Shown here piece after piece: positions 42,058 to 50,950 of a stretch of DNA of 64,000 bases. The stretch covers positions 61,641-125,640 of the forward strand of contig SUXW01000009.1 of NCBI GenBank assembly GCA_015060765.1, read 5' to 3'. Numbering within the stretch: the stretch's first letter is position 1; every line of letters starts with the position of its first letter. Source of the DNA: Bacteroides sp. Its GTDB lineage: Bacteria; Bacteroidota; Bacteroidia; Bacteroidales; Bacteroidaceae. The position numbers were made by a program, and so were the translations under genes. A model generated the notes under the pieces. It saw nothing but the letters and a program-made list of their open reading frames with translations, was not told where the DNA came from and ran no database searches.

Positions 42058-43446
42058 ATGAAACGTAAAATGATGAAAGTCATGTCAGGCTTGTTCCTGA
42101 CTTTCTTATTGGCCGCATGCGCCACTACATCGAGAACAAACGATCCATGGGTGAAGATGCAAGAGACCGAAGCAGCCATTCAGCCCACCTCGTTCCCCGA
42201 TGCCCAATTCCCCGTAACCAACTATGGTGTAACGGTGGATACGGACATCTCCGAAGCACTGACGAAAGCCATTGCCGATTGTCACCAGCAAGGTGGTGGA
42301 AAGGTCATCATCCCCGCAGGGACGTATTACACCAAGGCCATCCATCTGCTATCCAATGTAAACCTGCACCTCGAAAAGGGAGCCATCCTCAAATTCTCGA
42401 CTGACCCCAAGGATTACGAAGCCCAAGTGCATACCCGTTGGGAAGGCCAGGACTGCATGGGATGCTCGCCACTGATTTATGCTTACCAACAGACCAACAT
42501 TGCCGTAACAGGCGAAGGGGTGCTCGACGGACAAGCCTCGTGGGAGAACTGGTGGAAACTGAGAGCACGCACATCTGCCGAAAACAAGGAGAAGGGCCTC
42601 TTTATGGGAAAGGAAAAATTGCAATATTGCGAAGCCAACCAAGTGCCGTTGGCCGAACGAATCTTCACCGTCGAAGACGAGCTCCGTCCGCAATTCATCC
42701 AAGTGTATCAGTGCGACCGTGTACTCATCGAAGGCCTCACCTTCAACAACGCACCCTTCTGGATTCTTCACCCCTTGCTCTCGAAGAACATTGTGGTGCG
42801 CGGAAACACCTTCGATAGCCATGGACCCAACAACGACGGATGCGACCCCGAATCGTGCGAAAATGTGCTAATTGAAAATTGTATCTTCAACACGGGCGAC
42901 GATTGCATCGCCATCAAATCGGGCAAGAACAACGACGGACGCCATTGGAACATCCCCAGTAAGAACATCATCGTGCGCAATTGCACCATGAAGGACGGAC
43001 ACGCCGCCGTGGCCATCGGAAGTGAGATTTCGGGCAGCTGTTACAATGTATGGATGGAAGATTGCATCGTAGGAAGTCCGGAGATGGACCGCCCCTTCCG
43101 CATCAAGTCGAATGCCCAGCGTGGCGGCATCGTGAAGGGATTCTACATCCGTAACATCGACATCAGCGAATGTAAGGAATCGGTCTTGAAACTGGAATTG
43201 AAATACAACCGCGTGAAGGAAGGACCCTACTACCCCAAGTTCGAAGACATCCGTTTGGAAAACATCACTTGCCAGAAGAGCCGTTATGGCATTTGGATTG
43301 ACGGATTGGAAGACAGCATCTGCGTATCCGATATCGTCATGAAGAATTGCCAGTTGGATGGCATCAAGGAAGCCGAGCTCAACTCCATCGTGGGTGCCGA
43401 AAGCATCAGTTACGAAAATTGTACGTTCAACGGACAGGCGTTGTAA
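42058..43446 (+). CDS. Glycoside hydrolase family 28 lipoprotein (polygalacturonase-like)
   Basis: A 462-residue lipoprotein (lipobox LLAAC, C21) with a right-handed beta-helix fold. GH28 catalytic features: NNDGCDPESCENV (first Asp), NTGDDCIAIKSG with the Asp pair at about 281-282, RPFRIKSN (substrate-binding RxK). The usual GHG motif reads GHA (MKDGHAAVAIGSE), a variant. It should cleave a galacturonan or related pectic side chain. It is not within a visible PUL (no SusC/SusD adjacent), which is unusual for a Bacteroides pectinase. Confidence 0.9.
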   Translation: MKRKMMKVMSGLFLTFLLAACATTSRTNDPWVKMQETEAAIQPTSFPDAQFPVTNYGVTVDTDISEALTKAIADCHQQGGGKVIIPAGTYYTKAIHLLSNVNLHLEKGAILKFSTDPKDYEAQVHTRWEGQDCMGCSPLIYAYQQTNIAVTGEGVLDGQASWENWWKLRARTSAENKEKGLFMGKEKLQYCEANQVPLAERIFTVEDELRPQFIQVYQCDRVLIEGLTFNNAPFWILHPLLSKNIVVRGNTFDSHGPNNDGCDPESCENVLIENCIFNTGDDCIAIKSGKNNDGRHWNIPSKNIIVRNCTMKDGHAAVAIGSEISGSCYNVWMEDCIVGSPEMDRPFRIKSNAQRGGIVKGFYIRNIDISECKESVLKLELKYNRVKEGPYYPKFEDIRLENITCQKSRYGIWIDGLEDSICVSDIVMKNCQLDGIKEAELNSIVGAESISYENCTFNGQAL

Positions 43447-43480
43447 TCAGATTCTTCACTACGCTCAAGATGACATAATA

Positions 43481-43516
43481 AAAAAGTGGATATGTTTAAA
43501 TACACATCCACTTTTT
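43481..43516. terminator. Bidirectional intrinsic terminator
   Basis: An 11-bp stem, AAAAAGTGGAT / ATCCACTTTTT, between the convergent GH28 and M13 peptidase genes; U-rich in both directions. Confidence 0.85.
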
Positions 43517-43536
43517 CTATATCATCTCATCGGGAA

Positions 43537-45561
43537 TTACCAAATAGAAACACGCTTTTCTGGAGCGATGTACAACGAATCGTTTTCAGTAATTCCGAAG
43601 GCATCATACCAAGCGTTGATGTGCGGAAGGGCACCGTTTACACGCCAACGGCCGAGTGAGTGCGGGTCGCTCTTGGTATAGACACGGATTTGTTCGTCGC
43701 GGATGTTGCCAGCCCATACACCGGCATATGCCAGGAAGAAACGTTGTTCGGGAGTGAATCCGTCCACTTCGCTCAAAGGAGCATCCTTGGTAGCGTTCTT
43801 GAAGGCTTGGTAAGCCACTTGCAAACCACCGTGGTCTGCAATGTTTTCACCCAGTGTCAATTGTCCGTTGGCCATCAAGCCCGGCAACACTTCAATCTTG
43901 TTGAAGAAGTCCACCATCACCTGAGCGCGAGTGTTGAAGCGTTCGGCATCTTCGGCGGTCCACCAGTCTTTCAAGTTACCTTCCTTATCGAACTGACGGC
44001 CCTGATCGTCGAATCCGTGAGTCATTTCGTGACCGATTACCACACCGATGGCTCCGTAGTTGAAGGCATCGTCGGCATTCATGTCGAAGAACGGATACTG
44101 AAGGATACCTGCAGGGAAACAGATTTCATTGGTAGTTGGGTTGTAGTAAGCATTCACGGTCTGCGGAGTCATGTGCCATTCGTCGATGTCCACCGGCTTG
44201 CCAGCCTTGGCCAACATTTCCTCAACGGTAAAGTCGCTTGCACGCTTGATGTTTGCCCAGTAAGAGTCTTTTTCTACATTCAACTTGCTATAGTCTTTCC
44301 ACTTGTCGGGGTAACCCACCTTTACATAGAAGCTGTTCAGCTTTTCCATGGCCTTGGCCTTGGTACTGTCGCCCATCCATTCAAGGTTCTGGATGCGTTC
44401 GCCAAGAGCCACCTGGAGGTTCTTCACGAGTTGGGTCATGCGTTCCTTGGCAGCTGCAGGGAAGTACTTTTCTACGTACATCTGACCCACTGCTTCACCC
44501 AACACACCGTTCACGGTACCCACGGCACGCTTCCAACGCGGTTGTTGTTCCTTCTTGCCCGAAAGCACCTTGCCATAGAAAGCAAAGTTCTGTTCGTCGA
44601 AGTCGGCGCTCAGATAACTGGCTGCGCTATCGATAAGTTTCCATTGCAAGTAAGCCACCTGCTTGTCCATCGGCAACGTATTGATGATGGCCACGGCTTC
44701 TCTGACGGGTTCCACTTGCGATACATTGAGCGATGTCACGCCCTGTACACCAAGCTTGTTGAGGTATGCATCCCAATCGAATCCGGGGATTTCCTTCTTC
44801 AGTTCGTCCAGCGTCATCATGTGATAGTTGGCCGCAGGGTTACGTTGTTCTACTGCACTGAACGATACCTTGGCCAGACGAGTTTCAATTTCCATCACGG
44901 CCTCCATGCTCTTGGTAGCCTGTGCTTCGTCCATACCGGCAAGTTGGAACATCTTCACAACGTGCTTCTTGTATTCTTCGCGGATGTTCTTGGTAGCATC
45001 GTCTTCGTCCAAGTAGTATTCCTTTTCGCCAAGACCGATACCTCCCTGATAAAGTTGGAAGATATTGTTCTTGCTATCCATGATGTCGGCTCCTACATAG
45101 AACTGGAAGTAGGCGCTTCCTTGCAATTCCACCATGGCTTCGAGCACTTCGGCTGGAGTCTTGATAGCGGCCAAGCGGTCGAAATCGGCCTTGATAGGAG
45201 CCATACCTTCGGCATTGAGCTTCACGGTGTCCATGGCCAAGTTGTAGAGGTCGGCAATCTTCTGCGCTACCGTACCTTGTTCATGCTGACCGGCTGCAAT
45301 TTCGCCGATAAGGCCATTAAGTTGTTCACGATTGGTTTCTGCCAAGTAGTCGAACGAGCCGAAACGAGAGTATTCGTCGGTCAACGGATGGGCAGCCATC
45401 CAACCACCACAAGCATACTGATAGAAGTTAGCGCCACGTACTGCGGTAGTATCCAAGTTTTCGAGTTTGATTCCAGAAGTCATTTTAGCCTCCTTGTTTG
45501 CACATCCGGCCAGTGTTGTCATCGCAATCACCGCTACCGGTAAAATTTGTTTTACGTTCAT
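43537..45561 (-). CDS. pepO: M13 family metallopeptidase (neprilysin/PepO-like lipoprotein)
   Basis: A 674-residue zinc endopeptidase with a lipoprotein signal (LAGC, C at about 20). The zinc motif HEMTH (VIGHEMTHGFDDQG) lies at about 508-512, the third ligand in GENIADHGG, and the family substrate motif NAYYNPTTNEICFPAGIL precedes them. It is predicted to be periplasmic or surface-exposed and to trim oligopeptides. A -7 box TACCTTTG (minus 45607-45600) stands 39-46 nt upstream of the ATG. Confidence 0.93.
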   Translation of the reverse strand: MNVKQILPVAVIAMTTLAGCANKEAKMTSGIKLENLDTTAVRGANFYQYACGGWMAAHPLTDEYSRFGSFDYLAETNREQLNGLIGEIAAGQHEQGTVAQKIADLYNLAMDTVKLNAEGMAPIKADFDRLAAIKTPAEVLEAMVELQGSAYFQFYVGADIMDSKNNIFQLYQGGIGLGEKEYYLDEDDATKNIREEYKKHVVKMFQLAGMDEAQATKSMEAVMEIETRLAKVSFSAVEQRNPAANYHMMTLDELKKEIPGFDWDAYLNKLGVQGVTSLNVSQVEPVREAVAIINTLPMDKQVAYLQWKLIDSAASYLSADFDEQNFAFYGKVLSGKKEQQPRWKRAVGTVNGVLGEAVGQMYVEKYFPAAAKERMTQLVKNLQVALGERIQNLEWMGDSTKAKAMEKLNSFYVKVGYPDKWKDYSKLNVEKDSYWANIKRASDFTVEEMLAKAGKPVDIDEWHMTPQTVNAYYNPTTNEICFPAGILQYPFFDMNADDAFNYGAIGVVIGHEMTHGFDDQGRQFDKEGNLKDWWTAEDAERFNTRAQVMVDFFNKIEVLPGLMANGQLTLGENIADHGGLQVAYQAFKNATKDAPLSEVDGFTPEQRFFLAYAGVWAGNIRDEQIRVYTKSDPHSLGRWRVNGALPHINAWYDAFGITENDSLYIAPEKRVSIW

Positions 45562-45599
45562 TGATATATGTTTTTGATTCTCTTTCTTTTTACAGGTTG

Positions 45600-45607
45600 C
45601 AAAGGTA
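45600..45607 (-). promoter_or_regulatory. Promoter -7 element for the M13 peptidase gene
   Basis: The minus strand reads TACCTTTG, a perfect TAnnTTTG; no clear -33. Confidence 0.5.
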
Positions 45608-45651
45608 CGAATTTATTTAAGAATGAAGGAAAGTGTAGTCAAAAAGATACT

Positions 45652-46683
45652 TCAACCCTCGAAATCCAACGGGAGCAAACCGCCTTCGTTGAATTGGTCA
45701 AAATCAGAACTGAACAGACGGTCTTGGATGATGCGGTATTTCTCGAATTCCGACTCTGCAAATGCCTTCGCAAATTCTGTCGTAATGGTCCCAGCATCCG
45801 TCAACACGGCATTACCACCCGCTTCGAGAATGATATCGATACGCTTAGCCCAATCTTCCATCGTCATCGGGATATGACGTTTGGCCATACGTTCTGCCAT
45901 ATCGAGAGTGGCATTAACCAAGCGTCCCATGTCCTCCAGCTCCATTTCGTTCAGATAATTCTTGGCAATCGAAACATCGGGCTTCACAATCTTTCCGTCG
46001 GGCGCATTCTCCCACGTGGTGAGTCCCATGTGCTCCTTCTGGGAATCTGCCCGCTTCACAATCAGCTCGGCAGCCGTATTCCCATGTACGGCATAGTGCA
46101 TCTTGTTCTGAACCTTCTTGAAAAAGAGACGGGTGGTAGGCGCATCACGGTGATAGTCGATGGCCGTGGCATAAATATCGGTCAGCTTTTGATAGAAGCG
46201 CCTTTCGCTCAAGCGGATTTCACGAATCTCGGCCAACAAATGTTCGAAATAATCCTCGCCGATGAACGAGCCGTTTTCCATGCGCTTCTTGTCAATCACA
46301 TACCCACGGATAGCAAACTGACGAAGGACATAGGTACACCACTGACGGAACTGGGTAGCACGGACAGAGTTCACCCGATAACCTACAGAGATGATGGCAT
46401 CGAGGTTGTAGAACTGAGTCATTCGTTTCACTTCTCTGTCTCCTTCCATTTGAACTACCGAAATTTTCTCGGTAGTTGCCTCCCTATCCAATTCACCTGA
46501 AGTAAAGATATTCTTCAGATGCACTCCCACATTGTCCGTCGAGCAATCAAACAATTCCGCTATTGCCTTCTGCGTAGCCCAAATGGTTTCGTCTTTATAC
46601 ACCACTTGAATGCCATCTTCCTTACCTTCCAACTGAAAGATAAGAAACTCGGCCGTACTATTCCTTATTTCAAACTTTTTTGC
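45652..46683 (-). CDS. RhuM family protein
   Basis: A 343-residue RhuM-family protein. The start is the ATG at 46683 (MAKKFEIRNSTAEFLIF), 23 nt or so after a predicted transcription start. The family core is visible: VVYKDETIWATQKAIAELFDCSTDNVGVHLKNIF, then FYNLDAIISVGYRVNSVRATQFRQW, a DNA-binding-like module, and a C-terminal half with EHLLAEIREIRLSERRFYQKLTDIYATA. RhuM proteins are common near restriction, toxin or integrative elements, but their function is unknown. Here it stands alone between housekeeping genes. Confidence 0.88.
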   Translation of the reverse strand, partial: AKKFEIRNSTAEFLIFQLEGKEDGIQVVYKDETIWATQKAIAELFDCSTDNVGVHLKNIFTSGELDREATTEKISVVQMEGDREVKRMTQFYNLDAIISVGYRVNSVRATQFRQWCTYVLRQFAIRGYVIDKKRMENGSFIGEDYFEHLLAEIREIRLSERRFYQKLTDIYATAIDYHRDAPTTRLFFKKVQNKMHYAVHGNTAAELIVKRADSQKEHMGLTTWENAPDGKIVKPDVSIAKNYLNEMELEDMGRLVNATLDMAERMAKRHIPMTMEDWAKRIDIILEAGGNAVLTDAGTITTEFAKAFAESEFEKYRIIQDRLFSSDFDQFNEGGLLPLDFEG

Positions 46684-46709
46684 CATCCGTATCTGTCTAT
46701 CGTGATGCA

Positions 46710-46717
46710 CAAAGATA
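46710..46717 (-). promoter_or_regulatory. Promoter -7 element for the RhuM gene
   Basis: The minus strand reads TATCTTTG, a perfect TAnnTTTG, which fixes the start codon at 46683. Confidence 0.5.
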
Positions 46718-46798
46718 AGTTTTCTTTTTCATTTCCTTGCAAAAACAGAGAATGAAATGTAATGAAAAGTCAGTAGGTGTTTTATATATATAAAAACA

Positions 46799-46846
46799 AG
46801 GTGTAGTCAGTGAGTCAGTAGAGTTTGTATTTTTTTGACTACACCT
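46799..46846 (-). terminator. Hairpin overlapping the 3' end of the ABC-F gene
   Basis: An 11-bp stem, AGGTGTAGTCA / TGACTACACCT, begins inside the last codons and stop of the ABC-F gene. It is followed on the minus strand by TGTTTTTA. The loop is long (26 nt). Confidence 0.6.
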
Positions 46847-48776
46847 GCATCTCATCCAACTCCATCATGGCGGTTTCCCATTCTTCTACCACGCCATCGA
46901 GTTGTTTCTTCAGTTGTTGGTACTGCTCGTATAGCTTCATGTCCGAAGCGCCTTCGGGAGTAGCCATTTGCGCCTCTACTTCAGCGATTTGAGATTCTAT
47001 CTGTTCGATGCGCTTTTCGCAATCGGCCACTTGCTTTTCCAGCTTCTTTATCTTCTTGTTCAGCTCCTTCTGCGCCTCGTACGAGAGTTTGTTTTCACTC
47101 ACGGGTACCTCCTCTTTCTTGCTCACCGAAGCCGTTGGCGATGCAGAGAGCTGCAATTCGTTGAGGTTTTCTATTTTCTTCTTTTGCAGGAAGTCGTAGA
47201 TACCGCCCATGTGCTCGCGTACCACTCCCCCACCGAATTCGTACACCTTGGTCACCAGTCCGTCGAGGAACTCACGGTCGTGCGACACGACAATCACCGT
47301 GCCATCGAACTCACGAATGGCTTCTTTCAGCACATCCTTGGAGCGCATGTCAAGGTGGTTGGTAGGTTCGTCGAGGATGAGAAAGTTGACGGGTTCAAGC
47401 AAGAGCTTGATCATGGCCAAACGGCTCCGTTCGCCTCCCGAAAGTACCTTCACTTTCTTGTCGGATGCTTCGCCCCCAAACATGAATGCACCAAGTATAT
47501 CACGGATTTTCAAGCGGATATCACCCTTGGCTACATAGTCAATGGTATCGAATACGGTCTTGGTTTCGTCCAACAATTGGGCTTGGTTCTGAGCGAAATA
47601 ACCTATCTGTACGTTGTGTCCCACGGTGAGCTTGCCTTCGAAAGGTATCTCATCCATGATGCACTTCACGAGGGTGGACTTTCCTTCGCCGTTCTTGCCC
47701 ACAAAGGCCACCTTCTCCCCTCGCTTGATGGTGAGGTTTACATCGTGAAAGACCACTTGCGCGCCGTAGGCTTTCTTCACGTCCTCGCAAATAATGGGAT
47801 AATCGCCCGATCGCATGGCGGGCGGGAACTTCAACCGCAAGGACGAATTGTCTTCCTCGTCAATCTCAATGGGGACAATCTTTTCCAGTTGCTTGATGCG
47901 GCTCTGTACCTGCACGGCTTTAGTAGCCTTGTATCGGAAGCGTTCGATGAAGTCTTCGGTGTCCTGTATCTGCTTCTGCTGGTTTTCGTAAGCACGGAGT
48001 TGTTGCTCGCGGCGTTCCTTGCGAAGCACCACAAACTCATCGTACGCCACTTTGTAATCGTAAATGCGTCCGCAAGAAATCTCAATGGTGCGGTTGGTTA
48101 CGTTGTTGATAAAGGCACGGTCGTGCGATACGAGCACCACGGCACCGGCATTCACCTTGAGGAAGTTTTCGAGCCATTGGATGGATTCGATATCGAGGTG
48201 GTTGGTAGGTTCGTCGAGCAGAAGCACATCGGGACGTCTGAGAAGCAGTTTGGCCAACTCGATACGCATGCGCCATCCGCCACTGAACTCGGAAGTGGGC
48301 CGATGGAAATCGTTGCGACTGAATCCCAAGCCCATGAGGGTGCGTTCCATTTCGGCCTGATAGTTCATTCCACCTATCATCTGGAAGCGCTCGTTCTCGT
48401 GTGTGAAGGTCTCTATCAGTTTTTGATAATCTTCCGAATCGTAGTCGGTACGGTCGGCCAGTTCCTGATTGAGACAGTTGATGCGTTCCTGTAGTTCAAA
48501 AAGGTGGTCGAAGGCCATTTCGGCCTCTTCCAATACGGTACGAGTATCGCTCAACACCATTACCTGAGGCAGATAGCCTACGGTTATCTCCTTGGGCATA
48601 GCCACAACACCCGATGTGGGTGTCTGCAACCCAGCCAATATCTTGAGCATGGTAGATTTGCCTGCTCCGTTCTTGCCCACCAAGGCAATACGGTCGCGCT
48701 TATTGATGACATACGATACATCTTCGAACAAAGGAGTGACTCCAAACTCTACCTTCAAATTGTCTACCGAAACCAT
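46839..48776 (-). CDS. ABC-F family ATPase (ribosome-associated)
   Basis: A 645-residue soluble protein with two ABC domains and no membrane part. Walker A motifs are LVGKNGAGKST and FVGKNGEGKST, signatures FSGGWRMRIELAK and LSGGERSRLAMIK, and both Walker B motifs end LDEPTNHLD. An interdomain helical linker (EFVVLRKERREQQLRAYENQ) and a C-terminal coiled coil (KKIKKLEKQVADCEKRIEQIESQIAEVEAQ) complete the Uup/EttA-like layout. Such proteins act on translating ribosomes. I start at MVSVDNLKVEF (48776), two codons into the open frame. Confidence 0.92.
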   Translation of the reverse strand: MVSVDNLKVEFGVTPLFEDVSYVINKRDRIALVGKNGAGKSTMLKILAGLQTPTSGVVAMPKEITVGYLPQVMVLSDTRTVLEEAEMAFDHLFELQERINCLNQELADRTDYDSEDYQKLIETFTHENERFQMIGGMNYQAEMERTLMGLGFSRNDFHRPTSEFSGGWRMRIELAKLLLRRPDVLLLDEPTNHLDIESIQWLENFLKVNAGAVVLVSHDRAFINNVTNRTIEISCGRIYDYKVAYDEFVVLRKERREQQLRAYENQQKQIQDTEDFIERFRYKATKAVQVQSRIKQLEKIVPIEIDEEDNSSLRLKFPPAMRSGDYPIICEDVKKAYGAQVVFHDVNLTIKRGEKVAFVGKNGEGKSTLVKCIMDEIPFEGKLTVGHNVQIGYFAQNQAQLLDETKTVFDTIDYVAKGDIRLKIRDILGAFMFGGEASDKKVKVLSGGERSRLAMIKLLLEPVNFLILDEPTNHLDMRSKDVLKEAIREFDGTVIVVSHDREFLDGLVTKVYEFGGGVVREHMGGIYDFLQKKKIENLNELQLSASPTASVSKKEEVPVSENKLSYEAQKELNKKIKKLEKQVADCEKRIEQIESQIAEVEAQMATPEGASDMKLYEQYQQLKKQLDGVVEEWETAMMELDEMQV

Positions 48777-48926
48777 TTTCAATCTTATCTATTCAACGTG
48801 GATGCAAAGATACATCTTTTAAAACAAAACAGATGTAAAAAAACAGCAGATTAATCTATCATTTTTCTTAACGAATCAGGCAAGAACAAAAAAGATGTTA
48901 AGAAATTAGCAAAAACAAGAAGATTA

Positions 48927-48957
48927 TTTGCAGATAACAGAAAAAGCCGTACCTTTG
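48927..48957 (+). promoter_or_regulatory. Consensus promoter of the small RNA
   Basis: TTTG (48927-48930), 19-nt spacer, TACCTTTG (48950-48957): an exact match to the Bacteroides promoter, with start expected near 48961. Confidence 0.75.
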
Positions 48958-48960
48958 TAA

Positions 48961-49028
48961 TGTGTTTTTCATAGTATTAGATTTAAGGTTAACAAAAGGT
49001 TGGAGCAAGGCGTTGCTCCTTTTTTTTT
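48961..49028 (+). ncRNA. Candidate small RNA of about 68 nt
   Basis: An intergenic transcript unit with a full consensus promoter and a strong intrinsic terminator (GGAGCAA-GGCG-TTGCTCC then nine T's, 49002-49028). The body contains CATAGTATTAGATTTAAGG, which I recall as a recurrent sequence in Bacteroides genomes, possibly of the FopS family of paralogous sRNAs. No ORF worth calling lies inside. It fills most of the 354-nt gap between the ABC-F and purA genes. Confidence 0.7.
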
Positions 49029-49068
49029 GCCCTTACCTCTCGTAGTCTTATCAGCCATACTTAATCAT

Positions 49069-49107
49069 AAAAAAAATGTCATCCTGAACTTACGTCCAGA
49101 ATGACAT
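49069..49107 (-). terminator. Intrinsic terminator of purA
   Basis: Stem ATGTCAT / ATGACAT extended by CTG/CAG, followed on the minus strand by eight T's, 24 nt after the purA stop. Confidence 0.8.
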
Positions 49108-49130
49108 ACTAAATTATTCCAAATACGCTT

Positions 49131-50402
49131 TTACTCTTCTGTATAGCGCTCTATGGTTTGAGCACGGTCGGGACCTACCGAAATAATCTTGATAGGAGTT
49201 TCAAGCTGTTCTTCCAGGAAGCTGACGTATGCATTGAATTCTTCAGGGAATTCGTTTTCGCTTGTCATCTTGGTCATATCAGTCTTCCATCCCGGCAATT
49301 CGGCATAGACAGGTTCCACACCTTCGGTAATGTCGTAAGGGAAGTAATCGATTTCTTCGCCATTCACTTTATAAGCAACACAAGCTTTGATAGTATCGAA
49401 TCCGTCGAGCACATCGCTCTTCATCATGATGAGTTCGGTTACTCCATTTACCATGATAGCATACTTCAAAGCTACCAGGTCAATCCAACCGCAACGGCGT
49501 TCGCGACCGGTTACCGCACCGTATTCATGACCCAAATCGCGGATGGTCTTTCCGGTTTCATCAAACAGTTCGGTTGGGAAAGGACCCGAACCTACACGAG
49601 TACAATAGGCCTTCATGATGCCATATACATGACCAATCTTGTTGGGACCGATACCCAAACCTGTACATGCACCGGCACAGATAGTGTTGGAAGAGGTAAC
49701 AAACGGATAGGATCCGAAGTCTACATCGAGCAATGTACCTTGAGCACCTTCGCAAAGAACCGACTTACCAGCCTTCAACAAATTATTAATTTCATGTTCG
49801 CTATCCACCAAATGGAATTCCTTCAAATATTCGATGGCATCCAACCATTCCTTTTCCAATTCGGTAATATCGTATTCAAAATTCAAGCTCTTCAATATCT
49901 GTTCATGACGAGCCTTTGCCTTGGCATATTTTTCTTCAAAATTGCAGAGGATATCGCCTACACGCAAACCGTTACGGCTCACCTTATCGGTATAAGTAGG
50001 ACCAATGCCCTTACCGGTAGTTCCCACCTTGGCATCTCCCTTAGCGGCTTCGTAAGCAGCATCGAGCACACGATGGGTAGGCATAATGAGGTGTGCTTTC
50101 TTGGAAATATGAAGACGTTCCTTCAAAGGATGGCCGCTCACTTCCAACGCTTCGGCTTCGCCTTTGAACAACAACGGATCGAGCACTACGCCATTACCGA
50201 TGATATTCACTTTATCGCCTTGGAATATACCCGAAGGAATGGAACGAAGCACATACTTCTGACCTTCGAATTCCAATGTATGACCCGCATTCGGTCCACC
50301 CTGGAAACGGGCTACTACATCATAACGGGGAGTCAGCACGTCTACAACCTTTCCTTTGCCTTCATCACCCCATTGCAAACCTAACAAAACATCTACTTTC
50401 AT
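49131..50402 (-). CDS. purA: Adenylosuccinate synthetase
   Basis: A 423-residue enzyme joining IMP and aspartate with GTP, the first committed step to AMP. Signatures: LGLQWGDEGKGKVVD at the N-terminus, NAGHTLEF, and GIGPTYTDKVSRNGLRVGD with the conserved lysine region. Length is standard. It lies 17 nt downstream of the Fur-family gene on the same strand and may share its transcript; a terminator follows. Confidence 0.97.
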   Translation of the reverse strand: MKVDVLLGLQWGDEGKGKVVDVLTPRYDVVARFQGGPNAGHTLEFEGQKYVLRSIPSGIFQGDKVNIIGNGVVLDPLLFKGEAEALEVSGHPLKERLHISKKAHLIMPTHRVLDAAYEAAKGDAKVGTTGKGIGPTYTDKVSRNGLRVGDILCNFEEKYAKAKARHEQILKSLNFEYDITELEKEWLDAIEYLKEFHLVDSEHEINNLLKAGKSVLCEGAQGTLLDVDFGSYPFVTSSNTICAGACTGLGIGPNKIGHVYGIMKAYCTRVGSGPFPTELFDETGKTIRDLGHEYGAVTGRERRCGWIDLVALKYAIMVNGVTELIMMKSDVLDGFDTIKACVAYKVNGEEIDYFPYDITEGVEPVYAELPGWKTDMTKMTSENEFPEEFNAYVSFLEEQLETPIKIISVGPDRAQTIERYTEE

Positions 50403-50419
50403 CTTTTGTTGTTTTTATA

Positions 50420-50887
50420 TTATTTGTTCTTTTTCCTTCTACGCTTGGCCCAGGTACATTTACTACAGGTACCATAGATATAAAGAGAATAGTGCGAAGC
50501 CGTAAACTTCTTCAGTTTGGTATCGGCTATACTCCGCTTCAGAGTCTCGTCCTGAAATTCCGTCACCTTACCACAATCGGTACAAATCATGTGGTGATGG
50601 GTTTCATTCTTATAAGCCCGTTCGAACTGGGAGGAATTGCCGAATTTATGCTTGATTATCAAATTAGCATCCACCAACAAGATAATGTTGTTATAAAGGG
50701 TAGCTCTACTTACACGGAACTTGCTTTCCGTCTCCATGTAATTGTAAAGCTCGTCAATACCAAAATGTCCTTTGATGGTATATACCGCTTCGAGTATAGC
50801 ATAACGTTCGGGGGTCTTGCGATGCCCGTTCGCCTCCAGATACTCCGTCAGCAATTGTTTGACCGTCTCCTTTACATTCTCTTCCAT
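50420..50887 (-). CDS. Fur-family metal/peroxide-responsive repressor
   Basis: A 155-residue Fur-family regulator. The start is the ATG at 50887 (MEENVKETVKQLLTEYLEANG); an ORF extension to 50950 has no family match. It has a winged helix (RKTPERYAILEAVYTIKGHF; VSRATLYNNIILLVDANLI), the metal-site segment THHHMICTDCGKVTEF, and the structural zinc cysteines CTDC and CSKC. Whether it reads Fe, Zn or peroxide cannot be decided by eye. A basic tail KRRRKKNK ends the protein. Confidence 0.9.
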   Translation of the reverse strand: MEENVKETVKQLLTEYLEANGHRKTPERYAILEAVYTIKGHFGIDELYNYMETESKFRVSRATLYNNIILLVDANLIIKHKFGNSSQFERAYKNETHHHMICTDCGKVTEFQDETLKRSIADTKLKKFTASHYSLYIYGTCSKCTWAKRRRKKNK

Positions 50888-50950
50888 ATCGTATTCGGTT
50901 CGGATGCCAAAGGTAAATGTTTTTATCCTAACTTGAAAGTTTACGGGCAA

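Noticed and set aside
43660..45543. 627-codon open frame on the plus strand
   Set aside because: It is the exact antisense shadow of the M13 peptidase gene, with low-complexity Leu/His/Val composition and no family match.
45640..46800. Mobile element around the RhuM gene
   Set aside because: No transposase, integrase, inverted ends or target-site duplications visible on either side.
46968..48494. 508-codon open frame on the plus strand
   Set aside because: Antisense shadow of the ABC-F gene, whose Walker and signature motifs are on the minus strand.
49158..50384. 408-codon open frame on the plus strand
   Set aside because: Antisense shadow of purA; no promoter and no recognisable domain.
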